Positions 8,144 to 16,004 of a stretch of DNA of 33,256 nt are shown here, piece by piece. Source of the DNA: Streptomyces sp. G-G2 (GTDB lineage: Bacteria; Actinomycetota; Actinomycetes; Streptomycetales; Streptomycetaceae); the NCBI RefSeq assembly GCF_030063135.1, contig NZ_JASISO010000069.1, positions 1 through 33,256 of the forward strand, given 5' to 3'. The position numbers and the translations under genes are program-made. How positions within the stretch are numbered: the first letter of the stretch is position 1; each line of letters opens with the position of its first letter. The notes beneath the pieces were generated by a model, which saw only the letters and a list, made by a program, of their open reading frames with translations, was not told the origin of the DNA and made no database searches.

Positions 8144-8946
8144 GAGGTACGCCTTTCGGTTTGTGCAACCGGAGATATTCTCCGGCCGGCACACCCCACA
8201 AACTAGGGGGGAACGACCTGGTCCGCATTGTGCTGGATGATCAAATGTCTGGAAATAGAGATATTCGCCGAACTCTGGCTTCAAATCCCCGTAGGGGGGC
8301 GGGGCTTCGATAAACCAACATGAGCAGCGGCCAGTGGAAGCCGATGGGCAGCCCTGAGACGGCTCCTCCCGCGCCGGACCGGCGCCGGCGGAATGGTCCC
8401 CTAATTCGCAGGCGAGCGGCGGCGAGTAGCGAAATTTGCTGGATTCGGCGACGTCGGTCTAAACAAGGAAATGGCGTCCGGCGGGCGTAGTAGCCGTCAT
8501 TTTGCAGCTTTTTCTGCCCCGGCGCTGCCCCGGCGCGCTCACAGGGCTCCGGGCGCCGGGTGGCCACAGATGCCTTCCGGCTGCCGCGGCCTGGCAGAAC
8601 CTGCAGTTCAGCAGCTACGGGACCAGGAGGGCCACGAGGTGAAGACGCGTCATCGGCTATTTAGGGCCGTGTCGGTGAAATTCGGCCAAACGCTTCACTT
8701 GGGTGAGTTTGCGTACCGCAGTCAGAGGACTGCTCCTGCGGGAAAATGTCGATGAACATCGCACTCCTCGTTCGATTATAAATATTAAGAAATGCATGTC
8801 TTATGGGAAGAGTCCGGAATTTCACTGACTGTCTGTCGGCCCGCGGCCCGGAAAACGTTTCGGGGAGCCCCTTGTTCCTCTTCGGTTCCAGGCCGGCCTC
8901 GTTCAGGCCGCATCACCCACCGCTTCACCTGAGCCAGAGGAACCCT
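8144..8946. promoter_or_regulatory. Divergent control region with duplicated leader
   Basis: About 800 bases separate the two divergent glycine-rich genes. The part from 8441 to 8946 is homologous to 17708-18218 upstream of the second rightward copy, at nearly equal distance from the start (506 and 511 bases). Shared blocks include GGATTCGG at the far end, CTGCCCCGGCGCTG in the middle, GTCGATGA..ATCGCAC, ATGCATGTCTTATGG (8792-8806) and AGAGGAACCCT just before the start. The stretch 8775-8800 is AT-rich (TTATAAATATTAAGAA) and is a likely core promoter. I see no credible protein gene in it. Confidence 0.55.
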
Positions 8947-9873
8947 GTGAACAGGAAACAGACCACCGCCCTCCTCGCCCTCCCGACCCTCTTCGCCGGG
9001 GCTGCACTTTTCCTCGGTGCTCCCGCCGGCGCCTCGGCCCTTGCCTGCACCGCTGGCACCGCGGGCGTCGCGGGTGCCAACGGCAACTCCTCCCACCCCA
9101 ACGGTTTTCCCGGGACCGCGGGCGGCCCCGCGACCGGGACTGGGGACTGCGCCGGCGGTGCGGGCGGTCCGGGCGGTAACGGTGTGCTGGGCGGGGTCGG
9201 GGGTGCGGGCGGCAACGGCGGGCTCGGGCTGGGCGGCGGCTCGGGTGGGGCGGGTGCCATCGGCGGCAACGGCGGCCCCAACGGTGCGGCGGGTGGCAAC
9301 GGTGGCACCGGTGCCGCCGGCGGCCTCGACGGTGCGGGCGGCGCGGGTGGAGCAGGCGGCGCGGGCACCAAGGGTGGTGCGGGCGGCACCGGTGGTTCCG
9401 GCGGCAACTCCGGCGCCAACGCCGGAGCGGGCGGCGCGGGCGGCCTCGGTGGCGCCGGGGGATCCACCGGCGGCGCGGGCGGTAACGCCGGTAACGGCGG
9501 CATCGGCCACGGCGGCGGTGCGGGTGGCAACGGCGGCGCGGGCGGCATCAACAGCTCCGGTAACGGCGGCAAGGGCGGACGGGCCGGCAACGGCGGTAAC
9601 GGAAGCTCCGGCGGCGCTTATCCGGGTGGCGCCGCAGGCATCGGCGGGGCCGGCGGAATCAGTTCCGGAGGCATCCTCAATGTCGGCGGCAACGGGGGTA
9701 ACGGGGGCAACGGGGGCGCCAAATCGGGTGCCAGCGCCGACGGCGCCTGCGGGATCGGCGGCGCCGGCGGCAACGCCACCGCAGGCCTCCTCTTCCACGG
9801 CGGGGCCGGCGGCATCGGCGGGACCTTCGGCGGTGGCAGCCCCTGCGCCAACGGAGCCAACGGAACACCGTAA
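8947..9873 (+). CDS. Secreted PGRS-like glycine-rich protein, paralogue 1
   Basis: 308 aa from GTG 8947, with AGAGGA about six bases upstream; the same start and spacing occur in the paralogue at 18219. The signal peptide is MNRKQTTALLALPTLFAGAA through about GAPAGASA. The mature chain is almost wholly GGx repeats (GGNGG, GGAGG, GGKGG) with scattered N, S, T and A. Four cysteines, two near the N-terminus (LACTAG, GDCAGG) and two near the C-terminus (ACGIGG, SPCANG), match the paralogue, suggesting disulfides that bracket the repeat domain. About nine residues in ten are identical to the paralogue. It is probably exported to the cell surface or medium; no enzymatic domain is visible. Confidence 0.8.
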   Translation: MNRKQTTALLALPTLFAGAALFLGAPAGASALACTAGTAGVAGANGNSSHPNGFPGTAGGPATGTGDCAGGAGGPGGNGVLGGVGGAGGNGGLGLGGGSGGAGAIGGNGGPNGAAGGNGGTGAAGGLDGAGGAGGAGGAGTKGGAGGTGGSGGNSGANAGAGGAGGLGGAGGSTGGAGGNAGNGGIGHGGGAGGNGGAGGINSSGNGGKGGRAGNGGNGSSGGAYPGGAAGIGGAGGISSGGILNVGGNGGNGGNGGAKSGASADGACGIGGAGGNATAGLLFHGGAGGIGGTFGGGSPCANGANGTP

Positions 9874-9953
9874 CCGGCCCGCCCCAGGTGCCCCCGAGCC
9901 ACCCTTGCGCAAGGACACCTGGCGCGGCTCCGGCGGTGAGGCAGCACCTTGAC

Positions 9954-9997
9954 CCCTGTCATTGAGCAGCCGGTATACCGGCTGCTCAATGACAGGG
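9954..9997 (+). terminator. Perfect 44-bp palindrome after glycine-rich gene 1
   Basis: CCCTGTCATTGAGCAGCC followed by GGTATACC and the exact complement forms a perfect 44-base palindrome, about 80 bases past the stop. The sequence just before it (GCACCTTGACC) is also found before the hairpin of the second copy at 19228, but the stem sequence differs there with pairing kept. A bidirectional transcription terminator is the simplest reading. It also faces the minus-strand gene that ends at 10272. Confidence 0.75.
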
Positions 9998-10271
9998 CAC
10001 GCCGGCTGTGCCGACACTCAGAGACCGCGCGTCACCGGTCGTGAAGGTGCCCAGAACTGAGCAGCCGACTCGTCGACGGGCCGCCCCCCACTGCTCGGCG
10101 CCTGCGGCTCGAGCGGGACGTGTCCCTGCCGTCACTCCGCAGGTTCTCCGAGGGCCGCAATGCCCTACTTGCTCCTCGGGCCTGCGGGGCACGACCGGTT
10201 GTGCCTGGTATGCGTCGTCGACGGTTCCCACGCGCGCCGTTGTGCTGCTGGGGGCAATTACCCTGGCAACG

Positions 10272-10637
10272 TCAGGAGGCCGGGAGAGGCGGGGTGGCAG
10301 GAAGCACGCAGCCTGCCGCGGCGGCTGCGGTCTTGAGGGCTGCGGCAGCCGCATCGTTGGCCGTCTTCTGGGCTTTGAGGGCTTCCCCTGCCGTGGCCTG
10401 GGCAGCGGCCGGGTCGGCGGCGATGACCAGGGCGGCGGCCATGCTGGCCGAATAGGTGACGTTGGCGGCCGCGAAGGCCGCGGCCGCGGTGGCCGCGTCC
10501 TTGAGCAGGCCCACACAGGCGGTGGCATCGGGGGGAACGGGGTCGGCAGCAGCAGCAGACGGTGCGGTGAACAGGCCACCGCCGACCACCAGAACCGAAG
10601 CGGCCAGGGACATTGCGGCTGTACGACGAAGCTTCAC
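10272..10637 (-). CDS. Secreted alanine-rich protein
   Basis: 121 aa from GTG 10637, with GGAG eight bases upstream. The signal peptide is VKLRRTAAMSLAASVLVVGG through GLFTAPSAAAADP, with a clear AxA cleavage site. The mature part is about 45% alanine and probably helical: TACVGLLKDAATAAAAFAAA and a second helix around EALKAQKTANDAAAAAL, ending in AGCVLP. Two cysteines, one at each end of the helical region, could form a disulfide. I do not recognise the family; a small exported helical protein is all that can be said. It converges on the glycine-rich gene across the 44-bp palindrome. Confidence 0.7.
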   Translation of the reverse strand: MKLRRTAAMSLAASVLVVGGGLFTAPSAAAADPVPPDATACVGLLKDAATAAAAFAAANVTYSASMAAALVIAADPAAAQATAGEALKAQKTANDAAAAALKTAAAAAGCVLPATPPLPAS

Positions 10638-11032
10638 GGTCGAACTCCTGACAATTGAAGAGACGAGCCCACAGAGAGCAGAACCAGAGCAAGAGCCTCG
10701 ACGAACGACCCCCAGCCACACGACAGACGACACGCGATGCGCTGCCCGTCACCCAGCAAGCCACGGCACGGCTCCCACCGGAGCTGACCACGCCCCCACC
10801 CCACCCGCACCCTCAAGCAGGCCGAACGAGACCCCGGCTCACAAAAGCACTCAAAGGACGCGACCCCTTCCCCGGCCCCGGGCATGTCCACTGCGCGCCG
10901 GGCCCCGCGGCCGGAAATCCCGGCGCCGAGCAGGACTTCCTCGACGTCCGCCGGGATGTGACACGTGGCAGTGGACTGCGTGATGCTGGCCAAGGTCGCC
11001 TGACTCCTGATCGCCTGGGGAACCGGTGGCTG
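10638..11032. other. Gene-free stretch
   Basis: This holds the upstream region of the Ala-rich gene. One minus-strand reading at about 10993-10850 (ATCHIPADVEEVLLGAGI) has protein-like composition but no ribosome binding site or recognisable family, and it drifts into low-quality sequence. I see nothing else I can support. Confidence 0.4.
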
Positions 11033-11443
11033 TCACCGGGCCGCAGCGGTCAAGCCTGCGACGGTGCCTGCCTGGAAGATCCCGATGGTCCGCATGACCC
11101 TCGCGACCCGCTTGTGGTTGACCACCAGGCCGCCGTCGTCGCGGAGCTCGGCCGTGAACCTGGGGGCGCCGCAGGTGCCGTCGGAGCCGTGGTGGACCTT
11201 GCGTATCCGGGCGGCGAGTTCCGCCTCGGCGAGCTGCCGGGCCGCCCTCGCGGGCACGGTGCGGCGCCAGTAGTAGAAGCTCGAGCGCGCGATCCCCAGC
11301 AACGAGCACAACCGCTTCACGCCGAACCGGCGCTGATGACCGTCAACGAACTGGCAGCGGTTCAGGCGCCGCAATAGCAAGCGGTCCACGCTGGGGTAGT
11401 CGAGGCACCCTTGGACCATCCACCAGCGGCGCAGGGACTCCAC
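11033..11443 (-). pseudogene. IS3-family OrfB fragment
   Basis: The frame reads FVDGHQRRFGVKRLCSLLGI, RSSFYYWRRT, LAARIRKVHHGSDGTCGAPR and HKRVARVMRTIGI. This is the N-terminal helix-turn-helix region of IS3 OrfB. It then runs into unrelated residues and stops, so the catalytic DDE domain is lost. No OrfA or inverted repeat was recognised next to it. It is a dead fragment, not the same type as the element at 6305. Confidence 0.75.
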
Positions 11444-11630
11444 CGCGAAGGCGGCGGCTCAGGCCGGTGGCGGCGGTCAGCTCGTCGGTGGGGGCAGTCA
11501 CGGTGATCTGGCCGCCCATCCTGGCCGCCGGAGACAGATGGGTGGCCGCTGGAACCCGCCACCGGTCCAGGAGGCCAGCATGGCCGGCGAAGGGAACTGA
11601 CGCAGCATCTCCCTTCCACTGAGAGTCCGG

Positions 11631-11868
11631 TTCGACGCCCACGTGCACCTGGTGTTCGACGCCCGAACCATGTAGGAGACCAGCGACGATGACCTGCTGG
11701 CCGGGCATGGGCAAGCGTGCCGAGCAGCTGCTGGCCACCGGCGTCACCACGGCCCGCGACCTCGGCGGCCTCCTCCTTCAACTTGCCGCCGAGACTGCGG
11801 GCGGCAACTCCGCCGGTCCGCGGATCATCGGAGCCGGTACCCCCATCACCCCGTCTGGCGGCCTCTGA
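11631..11868 (+). pseudogene. Amidohydrolase remnant with a stop codon and a frameshift
   Basis: From 11631 the frame reads FDAHVHLVFDA, the first metal-binding HxH motif of amidohydrolases (imidazolonepropionase/prolidase-like group). It is followed by an in-frame TAG at 11673. It continues SDDDLLAG, then needs one base (about 11706) removed to join MGKRAEQLLATGVTTARDLG and AGPRIIGAGTPITPSGG, which is typical of the family. The rest of the enzyme (more than 300 residues) is absent. This is the N-terminal scrap of a lost hydrolase. Confidence 0.65.
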
Positions 11869-11969
11869 TCGCTTGCGTGCCGCTCCTGGAGCGGTGTTAC
11901 GCCATCGCCTTTAGTGTGAAGGCAGGGATGGCGTGATGCCTCCTGCTTCCCCGGAAGGGATGAGTGGCG

Positions 11970-12461
11970 ATGACCGATACAGGACAGCCGAACCGGCCCG
12001 AGACCACCCGTGCACCGTCCGTGGGCGAGCTCGGCAGGAAGCCCCTCGGCGCAGGCCACGGCAGTGATCCGGGCTCGCGTGGCCGTACGACGATCGCCGA
12101 CGGCGTGGTGGCGAAGATCGCCGGGATGGCGGCCCGGGATGTGCCGGGCGTCCACGCGATGGGCGGCGGGTTCGCCCGTGGCATGGGGGCCGTGCGAGGA
12201 CGGGTGCCCGGTGCCGGCGGGAAGTCGGTCACGAGCGGAGTGAAGGTGGAGGTCGGCGAAGTCCAGACGGCGGTCGACCTGGAGATCGTCGTCGAGTACG
12301 GGGTCTCCATCATCGAGGTCGCGGGCGATGTCCGACAGAACGTGATCGCCGCCGTCGAGCGGATGGCCGGCCTGGAGGTTGTCGAGGTCAACATCGCCGT
12401 CAGCGATGTGCATCTGCCCGATGAGGAAGAAGAGCAGGAGCAGGAACGACGGGTCGAATAG
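11970..12461 (+). CDS. Asp23/Gls24-family envelope stress protein
   Basis: 163 aa. The Asp23 domain spans about residues 38-150: TTIADGVVAKIAGMAARDVP, GVHAMGG, then VKVEVGEVQTAVDLEIVVEY and ENVIAAVE-like VRQNVIAAVERMAGLEVVEV. It ends in an acidic tail (DEEEEQEQE). Founder Asp23 of Staphylococcus is a membrane-anchored, alkaline-shock-induced protein; actinomycete versions occur in operons like this one. ATG 11970 is preferred to GTG 11964 because GGAAGGGA lies nine bases before it. It starts a four-gene set with the small membrane protein, a second Asp23-like protein and a DUF6286 gene. Confidence 0.9.
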   Translation: MTDTGQPNRPETTRAPSVGELGRKPLGAGHGSDPGSRGRTTIADGVVAKIAGMAARDVPGVHAMGGGFARGMGAVRGRVPGAGGKSVTSGVKVEVGEVQTAVDLEIVVEYGVSIIEVAGDVRQNVIAAVERMAGLEVVEVNIAVSDVHLPDEEEEQEQERRVE

Positions 12462-12495
12462 CCGCTTGCCGGACTGAAGCGAGTGGGAGCGGGCG

Positions 12496-12687
12496 ATGCG
12501 TATGGCCGTGGTCGGCTTGATCGTCGGGATGGCGCTGGGCTTCGCCGGATACTTCGGCGGCTTTGGCGCGTTCTTGCTGGTGGCGGCGCTGGGCGCCGTC
12601 GGGTTCGTCGTCGGCCGGTTCGCTGACGGTGAATGGGAGCTCGGCGACTTCCTCCACAACCGCGAGCATGGCAACCGGCGGCGGTGA
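12496..12687 (+). CDS. Small membrane protein of the Asp23 operon
   Basis: 63 aa with two adjacent hydrophobic segments, AVVGLIVGMALGFAGYFGGF and FLLVAALGAVGFVVGRF, followed by a charged tail (DFLHNREHGNRRR). This is the size and layout of the DUF2273-type proteins that sit next to Asp23 genes and probably help anchor Asp23 at the membrane. A GGGAGCGGG lies just before the ATG. The next gene begins four bases after its stop. Confidence 0.8.
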   Translation: MRMAVVGLIVGMALGFAGYFGGFGAFLLVAALGAVGFVVGRFADGEWELGDFLHNREHGNRRR

Positions 12688-12691
12688 CCCC

Positions 12692-13117
12692 ATGGCCGCA
12701 CATGCTGAGGCGGTGCCGACGGGAGCACGGGGTGCGACCCGCCTCGCCGACCGGGTCATCGCCAAGATCGCCTCGCACGCCGCCCGGGAAGCACTGCATG
12801 CTTTCCCTGAGACCGTCCGGCAGCTGCCGGACGGGCACGCTGCCCCGCACGCGACGGTCTCCGTCCGGCCGGCCACCGTACAAAGTACGTCCGAACGGGC
12901 CTCAGGACAGGTGGCGCCGCTGGGTGAGACGTGGGTGCGCGTCGCCGTCGAACTGGGCTATCCCTGCGATATCGGTGCGCAGTGCGGGGCGGTGCGCCGC
13001 ACGGTGGCCGAGCGGGTGGAAACGCTGGCGGGCATGGATGTGCACGCCGTCACGGTGACGGTCGAACGGCTGCACTCGGTGCACACCAAGCACACGGGAC
13101 GGGGAAGGGTGCAATGA
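12692..13117 (+). CDS. Second Asp23-like protein
   Basis: 141 aa. The motif TRLADRVIAKIASHAAREAL aligns with the ADGVVAKIAGMAARDV of the first Asp23 protein, and VRVAVELGYPCDI with AVRRTVAERVETLAGMDVHA match the second half of the domain. It is more divergent than the first protein. Start choice: ATG 12692 lies four bases after the previous stop; an in-frame ATG at 12668 would overlap it. The stop TGA overlaps the ATG of the next gene (ATGA), indicating translational coupling. Confidence 0.8.
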   Translation: MAAHAEAVPTGARGATRLADRVIAKIASHAAREALHAFPETVRQLPDGHAAPHATVSVRPATVQSTSERASGQVAPLGETWVRVAVELGYPCDIGAQCGAVRRTVAERVETLAGMDVHAVTVTVERLHSVHTKHTGRGRVQ

Positions 13118-13894
13118 GCGAAGCCGGCCCCGAACCACGCACCCAGCGGCTGCCGACCATCGAAGGCGACGCTCCCACCGGTCCGGAGCACTCCGCCGCC
13201 GGCGCGGCACACCGACCAGAGGCGGACGTGACGGCAGCGGGTGGGCATGGCCGGGGCATCCACCGCTTCTGGTCGAAGCGACGGGTGCCCGCCGCGATCA
13301 TGACTTTGCTCGCCGCCGCGGGCACCGGACTCCTGTTGTGTGACGTGATTGCCGTACGGGCCGGACGGCAGGCGATGCGCTGGCGGCGCGGGCTCGCCGA
13401 CGAACTGGCCACCCGGCCCCTGGGTAATCATCGGCGCCGTCGTGGCGATGGTCACCGGGCTGTGGCTGATCTTGCTCGCCGCGCCCCCCGGACTGAGATC
13501 CCTGCTGCCGATGCGAGCACCCGCCGGCGTTCCGGGCGCAGGGGACGTACGCGCCGGTATCGGCCGCTCGGCCGCGGCTCTTATGCTCCGCGACCGGGCC
13601 ATGGAGGTCCAGGGAGTGCAATCGGTACGCGTCCACGTTCACCGCCACAGGGTCAAAGCCACAGCGCGGGCGCACTTTCGCGACCTCGCCGAGGTCCAGC
13701 ACGACCTGGAGACCGCGCTGAGCGACGGCATGAGCCGGCTGGGCCTTGACCGGCAGCCCACCTTGTCCGTGCGTGTGCGACGGCCGAAGGGAGGTGACAT
13801 CGTGGAGGGCCGGCATTTCCGGCGTAGGGAGCTCTACGATCAAAGTCGAGCCGTACTGGTGGCTCCTGTGCTGCCGGATGGCTTGCGTCTTTAG
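13114..13894 (+). pseudogene. DUF6286 Asp23-operon membrane protein, frameshifted
   Basis: The gene starts in a four-base overlap with the previous one. Frame 1 encodes a polar N-terminus, then RFWSKRRVPAAIMTLLAAAG, a membrane segment, VIAVRAGRQAMRWRRGLADE and LATRPL. At about 13411-13425 the family sequence jumps to the next frame: PWVIIGAVVAMVTGLWLILL, APPGLRSLLPMR, and the DUF6286 C-terminal part (RDRAMEVQGVQSVRVHVHR, ALSDGMSRLGLDRQP). Joined, the product would be about 260 aa with two membrane helices, normal for the family. The shift falls in a short C/G run (CCCGGCCCCTGGG), so mutation or sequence error are both possible. Confidence 0.75.
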
Positions 13895-13966
13895 CGTTTG
13901 GCCCTGTCCGTGAGCCTGGTCGTGGCTGGCCCCAAGGCCGGCTTTGCCGAGAAGGCCGAGACCGCG

Positions 13967-14140
13967 TCAGCGGACGCGACGCTGGCGCCTGCCTCCCCGA
14001 CGGAACCTCACTGCGCCGTAGACGAGGTCGGCCGCCAGGACGAGGATGCCGATGATCAAGAGGTAGAAGAGGCCCTCGGCGGTGGCCCCGATGATTCCCA
14101 GGATGATCGCCACAATGATCAGGAGCAGGAACAACCTCAT
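13967..14140 (-). CDS. Small hydrophobic membrane protein
   Basis: 57 aa. Two near-continuous hydrophobic helices (MRLFLLLIIVAIILGIIG and EGLFYLLIIGILVLAADLVY) are followed by a strongly basic tail (RFRRGGRRQRRVR), so both termini are probably cytoplasmic. A perfect AAGGAGG sits seven bases before the ATG, which makes translation very likely despite the small size. Short proteins of this type are common in Streptomyces stress regions; their role is unknown. It follows the PRC-barrel gene by 27 bases and is probably in the same transcript. Confidence 0.8.
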   Translation of the reverse strand: MRLFLLLIIVAIILGIIGATAEGLFYLLIIGILVLAADLVYGAVRFRRGGRRQRRVR

Positions 14141-14167
14141 CGCCCGTCCTCCTTCGATATTCGCAGG

Positions 14168-14524
14168 TCAGCGGCGCGCAAGACGCCGTTCCCCGCTGGC
14201 ACCCGGCGCGTAGCCCAGTTCGTAGTGGCCGAAGACGGCCTCCTCGTCTTCGGCAGGCAGCACTCCATCGGTTCCGATCGAGGGGGCATCCTTGACCAGC
14301 TTCTTGGAATAGGCGACCTTCAGATAACCCGGGCCTACCGTCGCGCCGGTCAGCGGGACGAACACCAGGCGGTGACGGGTGGGCAGGCCCACCGTGACGG
14401 TGGCGAAAAACGGCTCGTCGGTCGCGGTGTCCACGTACACCGACTCCAGAGTGCCGATCTTGTGGCCGTCCGCGTCGACTACGTCGCGGCCGCGCCACTC
14501 GCGGATATCGCCCGCTTCGAACAT
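14168..14524 (-). CDS. PRC-barrel domain protein
   Basis: 118 aa. It starts with FEAGDIREWRGRDVVDADGH and KIGTLESVYVDTATDEPFFA, the PRC-barrel fold first seen in photosynthetic reaction centre H subunits and in RimM. A C-terminal half with VPLTGATVGPGYLKVAYSKK and PAEDEEAVFGHYELGY is typical of the actinomycete stress-linked version. GGAGG precedes the ATG by seven bases. Such proteins are soluble adaptor-like domains with no known catalysis. It is probably cotranscribed with the 57-aa membrane protein. Confidence 0.85.
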   Translation of the reverse strand: MFEAGDIREWRGRDVVDADGHKIGTLESVYVDTATDEPFFATVTVGLPTRHRLVFVPLTGATVGPGYLKVAYSKKLVKDAPSIGTDGVLPAEDEEAVFGHYELGYAPGASGERRLARR

Positions 14525-14631
14525 CGCTGACCTCCATAGTTGGGGTGCCCTTCCATCCTGCCCTCGATGCCGGGTTTCCCCTCTGTTCGTGGTGCGCTGC
14601 TGGCGACAGCCCGTGTGCCACCTGGTCGCGT

Positions 14632-15039
14632 CTATCGCGGGAGGAGGGCGTGGATGGTCTTGCCGTATTCGGGGCCCGGTGTGATGGTCACGCTGCGGGC
14701 GAGGCTGCGGATCATGTGCCAACCGAAGCCGCCGGTGCCGCCGTTCAGGTCGGGCTCGCGCTCGCGTGGCAGTGCGGGGCTGGGGTCGCTGACCGTGATG
14801 CTGACGCCATCGGGGTCGGCGCTCAGCTCGAGGGTGTAGTGGCCGCCGCCGTGGCGAAGTGCGTTGGTGGTGAGCTCCGACACCACGAGAGCGAGCGAGT
14901 CCGCGGTGTCGGGGTTGGGTGCGGGCTCGAGATTTTCGGCGAAGAGGCGCGCGATGTCACGGGCACGGCGGACACCGGCCGCACTGTCGTCCTCGATCAC
15001 GAGTGGCGCGGGAAGTGACGTGCTGTTCATGTCGTTCAT
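14632..15039 (-). CDS. RsbW-like anti-sigma/serine kinase ATPase domain protein
   Basis: 135 aa, a single HATPase_c_2 domain. The N-box is SLALVVSELTTNALRHGGG, the G1 box is VSDPSPALP, and the G2 box is GGTGGFGWHMIRSLA. Proteins of this kind bind sigma factors or phosphorylate anti-anti-sigma proteins; Streptomyces has dozens and most have unknown partners. Start choice: ATG 15039 has GTGGGGTG about nine bases upstream; GTG 15054 and ATG 15030 are alternatives. No sigma factor or STAS-domain partner is encoded next to it. Confidence 0.85.
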   Translation of the reverse strand: MNDMNSTSLPAPLVIEDDSAAGVRRARDIARLFAENLEPAPNPDTADSLALVVSELTTNALRHGGGHYTLELSADPDGVSITVSDPSPALPREREPDLNGGTGGFGWHMIRSLARSVTITPGPEYGKTIHALLPR

Positions 15040-15257
15040 GCGCGAACACCCCACTTGTCTGTCGGGACCGTCGAGCCATGCTTCTTCCCGCTCTACCCGT
15101 TTTCACACACAGTGACCCTGGCGTCGCGTACAAGCGGGCGGCCGGGCTCCAGGCAGTGAACCCGCGGTGCGGGATCCGTCCACGCCCGCAGACCCCTGAA
15201 CATTCGCCGGCGGCTTCGCCTTCGGGCGGCAGGATGCGGGGCAAGCCGAGCGAAGCC

Positions 15258-15313
15258 GGGCTGACGCGTGTACGGGTTGCAAAGACCCCCGGGACTCGTG
15301 CACGCGTCAGCCC
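15258..15313. repeat. 13-bp inverted repeat
   Basis: GGGCTGACGCGTG at 15258-15270 is repeated exactly in inverted orientation at 15301-15313, around a 30-base loop that contains no gene. The loop is long for a terminator, so a protein-binding site or a relic of a small mobile element is possible. The rest of 15055-15454 shows no credible gene. Confidence 0.5.
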
Positions 15314-15454
15314 CCGGTACCGCGCCCGGCGCCGGGGGTCCGCAACTGCCGGTGTCGCCACCTGCGGACCGTTGATCGAAGCCCTGGGCCCTACCCTCCT
15401 ACGGTCACAGCCGCCGGTACCCGCCGCACCCCGGCGGCACTGCTGCGGGCAGTG

Positions 15455-15649
15455 TCACCGGTCGGCGTCAGAGGCGTGCAGGTCCTCGTTGAGGCGGCTG
15501 TGCAGCAGCAGGAGGGCGGCGGTGTCCGCGACGTGGGAGAGATGTTCGAGCAGTAGCCGGATTCGGGCGTCGTCGCCATCGCGGACGGCTGCGACGATGT
15601 CGGCGATGGTTTCGCGTACGGGCGCCGGAAGGCCGGCGGGAGTGTCCAT
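15455..15649 (-). CDS. Small helical hypothetical protein
   Basis: 64 aa: MDTPAGLPAPVRETIADIVA, DGDDARIRLLLEHLSHVADT, ALLLLHSRLNEDLHASD. It should form two or three amphipathic helices and has good third-position G/C bias. There is no strong ribosome binding site; CACGGGAATCC precedes the region, and a GTG one codon upstream is possible. It is unrecognised. It lies between the two RsbW-like genes on the same strand, so it might be a partner, but this is inference. Confidence 0.5.
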   Translation of the reverse strand: MDTPAGLPAPVRETIADIVAAVRDGDDARIRLLLEHLSHVADTAALLLLHSRLNEDLHASDADR

Positions 15650-15684
15650 CACCTGCGGATTCCCGTGTGAGCCGTCGGAGTGAC

Positions 15685-15939
15685 TCACTCGTTCGGGTGA
15701 GGCTCCGGGACCGGTAGGGGCCCAACCAGAACCGGCCGGTCCGGCAGCCCCGGGTGTGGCCGGGCAGGCCTTTCGGGGCTGCCCGGCCGCGGTGGCGTGG
15801 TGCGGGCGGGGGCTGTACCCGCGCGGACGGCTCGACGAGCAGCGGCCGACCTCGCCGGGGCCCATCCGGCCAGCAGGTTCGCCGTCACGACCAGCTGGTG
15901 GTCCAACTCCGATGGCAAACGGTCCAGGTCCTCTGTCAC
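15685..15939 (-). CDS. Possible small ORF downstream of the second RsbW-like gene
   Basis: 84 aa from GTG 15939. The first 35 residues (VTEDLDRLPSELDHQLVVTA then NLLAGWAPARSAA) look like real protein with good codon bias. The remainder is Pro/Arg/Ala-rich and looks like shadow sequence. There is no ribosome binding site. It may be a decayed gene or chance. Confidence 0.2.
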   Translation of the reverse strand: MTEDLDRLPSELDHQLVVTANLLAGWAPARSAAARRAVRAGTAPARTTPPRPGSPERPARPHPGLPDRPVLVGPLPVPEPHPNE

Positions 15940-16004
15940 CGGACATTCAACGACGCCGGTGCCTGGCGGCAATGCCGCCGGGCGGGGACGCGTTGTGGCG
16001 GGTT

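Larger units (their letters stand above)
8441..9997 (+). repeat. Duplicated gene unit, copy 1 (leader, gene, terminator)
   Basis: This 1.56-kb unit matches 17708-19267 along its whole length: 506-base leader, 308-codon gene, about 80-base trailer and terminal hairpin. The coding part is most conserved, with no length change. The leader is conserved in patches. The hairpin differs in sequence but keeps its pairing. The two copies are about 9.3 kb apart in the same orientation, consistent with an old segmental duplication. Confidence 0.75.

Noticed and set aside
9035..9070. Lipoprotein signal (lipobox) in the glycine-rich proteins
   Set aside because: The residues before the first Cys are SALAC and SPLAC, which do not fit L-x-G/A-C spacing. 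A signal peptidase I site is more likely.
8947..9873. Collagen-like or CRISPR-like interpretation of the repeats
   Set aside because: The repeats are GGx without the Gly-x-y proline pattern. There are no identical repeats with unique spacers, so it is neither collagen nor CRISPR.
8785..10017. Long open frames antisense to, and in other frames of, the glycine-rich genes (also at 18045-19235)
   Set aside because: GGN-repeat DNA stays open in several frames and gives Pro-, Ala- or Arg-rich translations. Only the plus frame has a start, ribosome binding site, signal peptide and conserved paralogue.
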